Shown one piece after another: positions 6,635 through 11,551 of a stretch of DNA of 11,551 nt. A model generated the notes under the pieces. That model was not told where the DNA came from and searched no databases. It saw only the letters and a program-made list of their open reading frames with translations. The DNA is from Nitrospira sp. (GTDB lineage Bacteria > Nitrospirota > Nitrospiria > Nitrospirales > Nitrospiraceae), in assembly GCA_015904055.1 (NCBI GenBank), contig JABMDE010000113.1, positions 1-11,551 of the forward strand, written 5' to 3'. A program made the position numbers and the translations under genes. Within the stretch, counting starts at the first letter, position 1, and every line of letters starts with the position of its first letter.

Positions 6635-7621
6635 ATGACCGGCGCTAAAGTACTTTCAGCCTCATGCGCTGACTCGATTCGGTTGGCCGGATCAATCATC
6701 CGCCAGGGCGGCCTCGTCGCATTCCCGACGGAAACCGTGTACGGGCTCGGGTGCGATGCCCTAAATCCCGACGCAGTGGCTCGTGTTTTCGAGGCCAAGC
6801 AACGTCCATCGTTCGATCCGCTCATCGTACACATTACCGATCGAGCGATGTTGGAGGCCGTCGTGAAATCCGTGCCTCCAACGGCTTATCGGCTCATGGA
6901 TATATTCTGGCCTGGTCCGCTGACGCTCGTGTTGCCGAAACGCGCACACGTTCCCGATCTCGTAACAGCAGGACTTCCCACCGTTGCGGTTCGAATGCCG
7001 TCTCATCCGGTGGCACAGGCGCTCATCCGGGAATCGGGTGTTCCGATCGCCGCCCCCAGCGCCAACCCGTTTGGCTACGTCAGTCCGACCTGCGCGCAAC
7101 ATGTAGTAGATGGGCTCGGCGATCGCATCGACTTGGTCCTCGATGGGGGGTCGTGCCTCCTCGGGGTGGAATCCACCATTGTCGCGATGACCGGAACCTG
7201 GCCTGAACTTCTTCGTCCGGGAAGCGTCACGCTCTCTGAGATCCGGAACGTCATCGGACCAGCGACGTATACACCGGCTACGCAGAACATAGCCGTACCA
7301 GGGCAACTCCCCCGCCATTACGCAACCCGCACTCCAATGACTATTCTGGCGACTCCAGGAGCCAGACCTGTTGTGCATAACCATGAGCGTGCCGGGCTGC
7401 TGGCCATGTCGCAACCGAATCACAGAGACGACCAGATCTGTGCAATGGAAATACTCTCGGCGTCCGGCGATCTACGGGAGGCGGCACGGAATCTATTTGC
7501 GGCGCTGCGACGACTGGATCGGCGGGGGCTCGATCGCATTTACGCCGAGCCCTGTGCGGAATCCGGAATCGGACTTGCCATCATGGACCGGTTGCGGCGT
7601 TGCGCAACGCCTATCAATTAG
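6635..7621 (+). CDS. sua5: L-threonylcarbamoyladenylate synthase (Sua5 type)
   Basis: This 328-aa enzyme makes threonylcarbamoyl-AMP from threonine, bicarbonate and ATP, the first step of t6A37 modification of ANN-decoding tRNAs. The YrdC-like catalytic domain covers about residues 8-200. It includes the early motif FPTETVYGLGCDA (30-42), KQRPSFDPL (55-63, Lys55 and Arg57), the SAN nucleotide-binding triad at 142-144 and VESTIV (178-183). The linker PGQLPRHYATRTP (222-234), which closes over the active site in Sua5, and a C-terminal Sua5 domain (about 240-328) are both present, so this is the long Sua5 form rather than the short TsaC/YrdC form. GTG at 6623 is an alternative start in the same frame; ATG 6635 fits the family better, and neither has a strong Shine-Dalgarno. 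The gene appears to be a separate transcription unit with 130 nt upstream. Confidence 0.95.
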   Translation: MTGAKVLSASCADSIRLAGSIIRQGGLVAFPTETVYGLGCDALNPDAVARVFEAKQRPSFDPLIVHITDRAMLEAVVKSVPPTAYRLMDIFWPGPLTLVLPKRAHVPDLVTAGLPTVAVRMPSHPVAQALIRESGVPIAAPSANPFGYVSPTCAQHVVDGLGDRIDLVLDGGSCLLGVESTIVAMTGTWPELLRPGSVTLSEIRNVIGPATYTPATQNIAVPGQLPRHYATRTPMTILATPGARPVVHNHERAGLLAMSQPNHRDDQICAMEILSASGDLREAARNLFAALRRLDRRGLDRIYAEPCAESGIGLAIMDRLRRCATPIN

Positions 7622-7820
7622 AACGGCTGCCAGTTCAAACCCAACGTGCTGCCCCTTTGCGAGCAGTGACGCACAGTTCAACGTGCAACCCGTGCGCCCA
7701 TGCACCCACATTGTCCTGCAGTCAGAACAGCACCTAGGCACTACGAACTTCCGATCATCAGGGATCATGTATTTGCTGAGTAATTGCAATTGCCTGTTCA
7801 CAATACCGCCCTCAATCAAT

Positions 7821-7837
7821 CTGGAATCTCCTTTGCA
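7821..7837 (+). promoter_or_regulatory. Possible sigma-54 (-24/-12) promoter before isocitrate dehydrogenase
   Basis: CTGGAATCTCCTTTGCA has the invariant GG and GC exactly 10 nt apart and a perfect -12 half (TTTGCA). The -24 half matches in CTGG and one further A (10 of 14 defined positions overall). Predicted transcription start is near 7848, 56 nt before the ATG. The call rests on sequence only, and a chance match is possible. Confidence 0.35.
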
Positions 7838-7890
7838 ATACAGTATCGGCGAAAAGGGGAGCGGATGGTCCGATCGCCCTTGCTGCTTAA

Positions 7891-7896
7891 GGGAGG
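7891..7896 (+). promoter_or_regulatory. Shine-Dalgarno fixing the isocitrate dehydrogenase start
   Basis: GGGAGG lies 7 nt before the ATG at 7904. The reading frame stays open further upstream to 7784, but that extension is not family-like, so this site decides the start. Confidence 0.8.
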
Positions 7897-7903
7897 TTGT
7901 TCA

Positions 7904-8920
7904 ATGGGTACACAGCATGTCGTGACGATGTTACCGGGAGAGGGCACCGGCCCGGAGATCTGCGAAGCGGTGCGGTTGGTGATCGATGCGAGCGGGGTCA
8001 ATATCAAATGGGAGTATGAAGATATTGGACTCGATTGTCTCGAAAAGTACGGCACCCTTCTGCCGGACAAGACAATTCAGAACATTGCCAAGAACAAGGT
8101 TGCCCTCAAGGGCCCGACGACGACGCCGATCGGCACCGGACACAAGAGCGCCAATGTGACGCTCCGCAAAGTGTTCGATCTCTATGCGAACGTGCGGCCG
8201 GCGAAGTTGATCCCGGTGCTGAAGCGGCCATGGGACAAGATCGATATCCTGAACTTCCGTGAAAACACCGAAGATTGTTACGCGGCCATTGAGCACATGG
8301 TGTCCGACGAAGTGGCGCAATGTTTGAAGGTCATCACCTGGCCCGGCTCCTATCGGATCGCCGATTTTGCGTTCAAGTGGGCCAAAGCCAACGGGCGCAA
8401 GAAGATCTACTGCGTCCACAAGGCCAATATCATGAAGATGACCGACGGCCTCTTTCTCGATGCCTTCCGGGAGGTCTCGAAGCAGCATCCTGACATCGAG
8501 TCCGGCGACATCATCGTGGACAATTGCTGCATGCAGCTGGTGAGAAATCCGGCCCAGTTCGACTGCTTGGTGCTGCCCAATCTCTACGGCGACATTCTGA
8601 CAGACCTCTGTGCTGGACTGGTGGGAGGCTTGGGCTTCGCGCCGGGCGCCAATGTCGGAGACGGCTGTGCGATTTTCGAAGCCGTTCACGGCTCTGCGCC
8701 CAAGTACGCCGGCATGAAGAAGGTCAATCCTTCGGCCGTGTTGGTCTCCGGCATCATGATGCTCCGTTGGTTGAAGGAAGAGGCCGCCGCCGCGCGCATC
8801 GAGAAAGCCATGTTCGCCGTGCTCGAGGAGCGCAAACATGTGACCTACGACGTCGGGGGAACAGCCAAAACAGACGAGTATGCACAAGCAATCGTGGATA
8901 AGATGCACGCAAAAGCCTGA
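7904..8920 (+). CDS. icd: Isocitrate dehydrogenase, catalytic subunit (short form)
   Basis: This 338-aa enzyme belongs to the isocitrate/isopropylmalate dehydrogenase family and interconverts isocitrate with 2-oxoglutarate and CO2; in reductive-TCA organisms it can run as a carboxylase. The isocitrate motif SANVTLRKVFDLYANVRP (82-99) gives Ser82, Asn84, Arg88 and Arg98. FRENTEDCYA gives Arg119 and Tyr126. Lys173 (HKANIMK) and Asp206, Asp230 and Asp234 supply the catalytic and metal ligands. Ser82/Asn84 separate it from isopropylmalate dehydrogenase. At the cofactor site, Lys267-Tyr268, Val274 and Tyr315 match the NADP determinants of E. coli Icd (344, 345, 351, 391), but the Arg395 position is Gly319, so NADP is likelier than NAD without being certain. 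Long Thermus/Rickettsia-type homologues continue with a further domain; here the chain stops and that domain seems to be the next gene, 35 nt on. Confidence 0.93.
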   Translation: MGTQHVVTMLPGEGTGPEICEAVRLVIDASGVNIKWEYEDIGLDCLEKYGTLLPDKTIQNIAKNKVALKGPTTTPIGTGHKSANVTLRKVFDLYANVRPAKLIPVLKRPWDKIDILNFRENTEDCYAAIEHMVSDEVAQCLKVITWPGSYRIADFAFKWAKANGRKKIYCVHKANIMKMTDGLFLDAFREVSKQHPDIESGDIIVDNCCMQLVRNPAQFDCLVLPNLYGDILTDLCAGLVGGLGFAPGANVGDGCAIFEAVHGSAPKYAGMKKVNPSAVLVSGIMMLRWLKEEAAAARIEKAMFAVLEERKHVTYDVGGTAKTDEYAQAIVDKMHAKA

Positions 8921-8955
8921 ACCTGAGGACACAGACTGAACGAAGGAGATATCCC

Positions 8956-9306
8956 ATGCCAACGTTTACAGAGGTCGCTAAGGCGACCAAAAAGAAAAGA
9001 GAGATCAAACTCGTCGGAGTCGATATGTACATCATCACGGAGAAGGGGACCCCGAAGTTCGACGACATCGGAGCCTTCAAATGTGAATTCATTTCGAACC
9101 GAGGCACAAAGGTCTGGCCAGGATTCGTGAGCCCCGATCTGCTTCAAGTAAACTGGTACCGCTGCAGATTCATGGCCACCAAGGACGTGCAGGACGCGGA
9201 CATCAATACGTTCCTGGACGCCCTGAGCAAAAAGGGGTGGTGGTGGTCTGCGGCTCAGAAGCTGTGGACCTATGATGACGAGCCAGGGTTCAGCAAGGCG
9301 TATTGA
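8956..9306 (+). CDS. Stand-alone C-terminal domain of long-type isocitrate dehydrogenase
   Basis: This 116-aa protein has no membrane segment. From about residue 17 it matches, as I recall them, the C-terminal extension of Thermus thermophilus- and Rickettsia-type isocitrate dehydrogenases. Shared features are KLVGVDMYI (19-27), EFISNRGTKVWP (44-55), WYRCRFM (67-73), the helix DADINTFLDALSKKGWWW (80-97) and the ending KLWTYDDEPGFSKAY (102-116). In those enzymes the domain is fused to the roughly 340-aa catalytic part and helps form the oligomer. Here it has its own start with a strong ribosome binding site (AAGGAG, 8943-8948, 7 nt from the ATG) and lies 35 nt after icd, before a shared terminator. 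The likely role is an accessory subunit that assembles with Icd. The catalytic gene and this one total 454 residues, near the fused length of about 480-500. Confidence 0.8.
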   Translation: MPTFTEVAKATKKKREIKLVGVDMYIITEKGTPKFDDIGAFKCEFISNRGTKVWPGFVSPDLLQVNWYRCRFMATKDVQDADINTFLDALSKKGWWWSAAQKLWTYDDEPGFSKAY

Positions 9307-9320
9307 TGGATGAGACCGTC

Positions 9321-9349
9321 CGGTGGGCGCGCAAGCGCCCACCGCTTTT
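9321..9349 (+). terminator. Intrinsic terminator of the isocitrate dehydrogenase operon
   Basis: A perfect 10-bp GC-rich stem, CGGTGGGCGC (9321-9330) with GCGCCCACCG (9335-9344), is closed by a GCAA (GNRA) tetraloop and followed by CTTTT. It lies 15 nt after the accessory subunit's stop and 19 nt before the next start, so the DUF2294 gene would need read-through or its own promoter. Confidence 0.9.
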
Positions 9350-9367
9350 CCGATCGAAAGGTCGGCC

Positions 9368-9745
9368 ATGATGTCTGCCGCCAGAAATATCGCCGAGATC
9401 GAGTATGCGGTTATGCTGGCGATGCTGAACTTTCATAACGAGCATCTGAAAATCAACAGTTCGCGAGCGCAGGTCCGTGTGCTAGGTGAGCTAATCCAAG
9501 TGACGCTAACGCGGACCGCGCCGATTCCGGCTGAAGAAAGACTCGCGCGGTCACCGGAAGGCCTGGCGCTGCTCAGGCAATTTCACCACGCCGTCTTCGA
9601 CTCGTGCCGAAGCGTGCTGCAAGAGCGGATTACACGCGCCGTTGGAGTAGGGGTTCAAGATATCGTGACGGATATCGATCCGGTCGCCGGAAAGAGCACG
9701 ATCGTGATCAGACTCGTCGAACCTGTGTCCGACCCACTCCACTAA
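9368..9745 (+). CDS. DUF2294 family protein
   Basis: This 125-aa soluble protein matches the DUF2294 pattern as remembered: an N-terminal helix (AEIEYAVMLAMLNFHNEHLK), the strand pair VRVLGELIQVTLTRTAPIPA, then EERLARSPEGLALLRQ, a long helix (FDSCRSVLQERITRAVGV), and the final strands IVTDIDPVAGKSTIVIRLVE. The biochemical function of the family is unknown to me. GAAAGG (9356-9361) precedes two adjacent ATGs at 9368 and 9371; either could be used. The in-frame extension upstream overlaps the terminator and is not expected to be coding. The SbtA-type bicarbonate transporter follows 58 nt downstream on the same strand, which suggests a link to bicarbonate uptake. No PII-like SbtB gene is present at this position. 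Confidence 0.8.
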   Translation: MMSAARNIAEIEYAVMLAMLNFHNEHLKINSSRAQVRVLGELIQVTLTRTAPIPAEERLARSPEGLALLRQFHHAVFDSCRSVLQERITRAVGVGVQDIVTDIDPVAGKSTIVIRLVEPVSDPLH

Positions 9746-9803
9746 CCAGCAGGATCCGCAGTGGGACACGCTTCGGGGCTCTGCCGTTCGATGTGGGAGA
9801 GTG

Positions 9804-11009
9804 ATGTTCGAACAATTCCTCGATAACTTCCTGCACAATCTCTTTAAGCCGCTGCTGCTGTTCTTTTATCTCGGGTTCCTGGTGCCCCTGCTGAGAGTCC
9901 CCTTTGAGTTTCCCTACGCGGTGTATAAGGGGCTCATCATCTATCTCTTGCTCTCGATCGGATGGCATGGCGGTGAAGAGCTGGCGGCGCTCTCTGCAGG
10001 GGATCTTGGACGCGCGAGTGGATTCATGGCGCTGGGGTTCGTCACGAACTTGCTCATCGGGATCGCCGCATATTGTGTGCTCCGTTTCACGAATATTCGT
10101 CAAATCGATGCGGCGGCAGTGGCCGGATACTATGGTTCCGATTCAGCGGGGACCTTTGTCACCTGTCTGGGCGTCCTCACGGCCTCCAACATCGCCTATG
10201 CCGCCTATATGCCGGTCATGCTCGCGGTCATGGAGATCCCTGGGTGTCTGGTAGCCCTTGCGCTCGTTGCCCGCATGCGCGCAAGTGGCAAGATGGATTC
10301 ATTGGGCAATATGCCTGGTGAGCCCGGTTATGACCCTCACGCAACTCGTCTCCCTGACAGGAGCGGTCAAATCGACGAACTCGATGCACTCGATGAGGAC
10401 AAGGGCCACTCTGACAAGGCACCGGACCACGGGCAGCCGCAGGAGCCGACAAAGGAACGAGCCAACGCCTCCGGTATCCTGAGCAAAGGCGTGCTCCATG
10501 AAGTGTTTCTGAACTCCGGTCTGTACTTACTGTTCGGCGGGATTGTGATCGGATTCATTTCCGGACTGCAAGGGACGAAGGTGACAGCTGCCAACGATGT
10601 ATTCTTCGTTCAATTGTTCCCGGCGATTCTCTGTCTCTTTCTCATCGAGATGGGCATGACGGCATGCAAGCGCCTCCAAGACCTCCGAGCCGCGGGGTGG
10701 AAGTTCATCTTATTCGGGTTTTGGGCTCCGAATGTCTTTGCCACATTCGGCATGCTGATGGCGCACCTGTACAGCATGTTCCTGGACCATCCGTTCGACA
10801 TCGGCACCTACACCCTATTTGCCGTCCTCTGCGGGTCCGCCTCCTATATCGCGGTCCCCGCCATTCAACGCCTGGCCATTCCTGAAGCGAGTCCAACCCT
10901 CGGATTGGCTTCTTCTCTTGGGCTGACCTTTACCTACAACGTCACGCTCGGCATTCCATGGTACATCCTGATCGCCACGCTCATTACCACGATGATGCCC
11001 GTGAAATAG
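9804..11009 (+). CDS. sbtA: Sodium-dependent bicarbonate transporter, SbtA family
   Basis: This 401-aa inner-membrane protein resembles cyanobacterial SbtA, which imports bicarbonate with sodium. Two inverted halves of about five helices each are visible: roughly 15-32, 40-54, 72-94, 104-125 and 129-158, then 237-255, 268-288, 299-320, 334-356 and 382-398. The halves are joined by a hydrophilic Asp/Glu/Lys-rich cytoplasmic linker (about 160-230). The discontinuous-helix substrate motifs appear as AGYYGSDSAGTF (107-118) in the first half and CGSASYIAVPA plus LAIPEASPTLGLASS (343-371) in the second. They match the positions of the SbtA GGLFGAVSGST and SSSSDISGPP...IPSANPSAY motifs (from memory). 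The start could be ATG 9804 or GTG 9801; GGGAG at 9795-9799 sits close to both. DUF2294 precedes it. Ions other than bicarbonate are possible for distant family members. Confidence 0.9.
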   Translation: MFEQFLDNFLHNLFKPLLLFFYLGFLVPLLRVPFEFPYAVYKGLIIYLLLSIGWHGGEELAALSAGDLGRASGFMALGFVTNLLIGIAAYCVLRFTNIRQIDAAAVAGYYGSDSAGTFVTCLGVLTASNIAYAAYMPVMLAVMEIPGCLVALALVARMRASGKMDSLGNMPGEPGYDPHATRLPDRSGQIDELDALDEDKGHSDKAPDHGQPQEPTKERANASGILSKGVLHEVFLNSGLYLLFGGIVIGFISGLQGTKVTAANDVFFVQLFPAILCLFLIEMGMTACKRLQDLRAAGWKFILFGFWAPNVFATFGMLMAHLYSMFLDHPFDIGTYTLFAVLCGSASYIAVPAIQRLAIPEASPTLGLASSLGLTFTYNVTLGIPWYILIATLITTMMPVK

Positions 11010-11028
11010 TTTGCCGGAACCTGCCTCA

Positions 11029-11047
11029 CCGATCAGCGGGCGATCGG
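11029..11047. repeat. Short stem-loop after sbtA
   Basis: CCGATC (11029-11034) pairs with GATCGG (11042-11047) around a 7-nt loop, 20 nt after the sbtA stop. No T-run follows, so it is at best a weak or Rho-assisted 3' end. Confidence 0.35.
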
Positions 11048-11132
11048 CTGCACTTCTCGGCCCATCGTAAAGACGAAGACCCATCTCCCAATAGCGCATA
11101 GATGTCGGTAAACACGCCGAGAGCTTTGAATA

Positions 11133-11208
11133 CAAAACGGGGTGAATGCAAAACGGGGACATTCTGAATTTCCCCGCGAAAAGCGGGTACTTTTCAGAAT
11201 GTCCCCGT
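11133..11208. repeat. GGGGACATTC-type inverted repeat (REP-like element)
   Basis: A perfect 16-bp inverted repeat pairs 11153-11168 (ACGGGGACATTCTGAA) with 11193-11208. It encloses a second hairpin, CCCGC (11173-11177) with GCGGG (11183-11187) around GAAAA. A 10-nt direct repeat, CAAAACGGGG, occurs at 11133-11142 and 11149-11158. Palindromes of this GGGGACATTC kind are often associated with REP-associated tyrosine (Y1) transposases in other genomes; no transposase gene is present here. The element lies between the converging sbtA and protoglobin genes and could also stop transcription from both sides. Confidence 0.65.
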
Positions 11209-11226
11209 GAATCGTGGCACAAGCGA

Positions 11227-11551
11227 TTAGAAGTCGCCGGTTTTCACGTACGGATGGCTCCACAGCGTGAGCTGGAGGAGACAGGACTTCACCCAGGCGT
11301 TATACATCTTATCGACTTCCTCGGCCTTGTGCCCCTTCTTGGCAAGAAACGGCTTCAAGGTGAACGTCACCGGGAAAATGAGCGCGAACAGATCGCGGAA
11401 CGGCACAATCGCCGCCGAGGCAGCAGCGCCGTCGGTCTGATTCTTCTTGCTACGATGGTGGCGGAGGCCGATCTCGTGCTGATAGTCGAGCCACTTCTGA
11501 TCGTACTCGGCCTTGGCCGTGTCGAGAATCCACTGGCCGAAGCGCTTGCGG
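11227..11551 (-). CDS. Protoglobin (haem-binding globin), 3' part, truncated by the window edge
   Basis: The last 107 codons are visible, read leftward to a TAA at 11227-11229; the start lies outside the window. The segment QKWLDYQHEIGLRHH (visible residues 18-32), then RSKKNQTDGA, PFRDLFALIFPVTFTLKPFL and the ending SHPYVKTGDF match the protoglobin family of archaea and bacteria (about 195 aa). That family binds O2, CO and NO at a haem, alone or as the sensor part of signalling proteins. The proximal histidine should be among the His residues of YQHEIGLRHH, judged by its distance from the C-terminus. Because the chain ends right after the globin fold, it is a single-domain protein or one with only N-terminal additions. 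It converges on sbtA across the REP-like element. Confidence 0.9.
   Translation of the reverse strand, partial: RKRFGQWILDTAKAEYDQKWLDYQHEIGLRHHRSKKNQTDGAAASAAIVPFRDLFALIFPVTFTLKPFLAKKGHKAEEVDKMYNAWVKSCLLQLTLWSHPYVKTGDF

Larger units (their letters stand above)
7622..7903. other. 282-nt leader region upstream of isocitrate dehydrogenase
   Basis: No gene is recognised here. Its notable content is a candidate -24/-12 promoter at 7821-7837 and the Shine-Dalgarno at 7891. The 7-nt CATGCAC at 7699-7705 is identical to most of one arm of the dyad at 5063-5083, but here only one arm is present. Confidence 0.4.

Noticed and set aside
7622..7903. Riboswitch or small RNA upstream of icd
   Set aside because: No conserved riboswitch core or stable nested structure was found by eye.
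7931..8962. Long open frame (343 codons) on the minus strand opposite isocitrate dehydrogenase
   Set aside because: It is entirely antisense to icd, lacks family motifs and a ribosome binding site, and is explained by the codon bias of the real gene.
11033..11222. Minus-strand frames between protoglobin and sbtA that look partly protein-like
   Set aside because: They pass through the inverted repeat, have no good start, and two frames look equally plausible; no family could be named.

Overview
The window looks like a chromosomal segment of a chemolithoautotrophic, Nitrospira-like bacterium (phylum Nitrospirota). This is an inference from gene content: an SbtA-type bicarbonate transporter, a short isocitrate dehydrogenase suited to a (reductive) TCA cycle, a protoglobin, and a soluble sensor kinase paired with a sigma-54 activator. 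G+C content is moderately high. No rRNA, tRNA, CRISPR array or complete mobile element was seen.

Layout. (1) Positions 1-678 hold the last 31 residues of a guanyl-specific RNase of the barnase/RNase Sa fold, followed 21 nt later by a long barstar-like inhibitor, so this is a toxin/immunity-type pair. (2) Positions 673-1191 (minus strand) encode a DinB-superfamily protein convergent with barstar. A roughly 450-nt gap with a strong nested dyad follows. (3) Positions 1640-5018 encode a cytoplasmic histidine kinase (PAS-GAF-PAS-HisKA-HATPase) and, one base later, an NtrC-type response regulator. (4) Just downstream of the regulator lie a perfect 8-bp dyad, a near-consensus sigma-54 -24 element and a small gene for a protein with a hydrophobic N-terminus. 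Together they look like a self-contained target of the two-component system. (5) Positions 5707-6504 encode a CysD-like PP-loop protein that has acquired a CC...CxxC cysteine set. (6) Positions 6635-7621 encode full-length Sua5 (threonylcarbamoyl-AMP synthase). (7) Positions 7904-9306 encode a 338-aa isocitrate dehydrogenase and, as a separate gene, what looks like the C-terminal domain that is normally fused to long (Thermus/Rickettsia-type) isocitrate dehydrogenases. A strong intrinsic terminator closes this operon. (8) Positions 9368-11009 encode a DUF2294 protein and an SbtA-family sodium/bicarbonate symporter. (9) Positions 11010-11226 contain a GGGGACATTC-type inverted repeat, and the minus-strand 3' part of a protoglobin gene runs off the right edge.

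How the genes may work together. The isocitrate dehydrogenase pair and the bicarbonate transporter sit next to each other, which suits inorganic-carbon uptake feeding a carboxylating TCA enzyme. DUF2294 stands where other systems carry the SbtB regulator. The most unusual items are the split isocitrate dehydrogenase, the cysteine-bearing CysD-like protein without CysN, and the apparent sigma-54 circuit.
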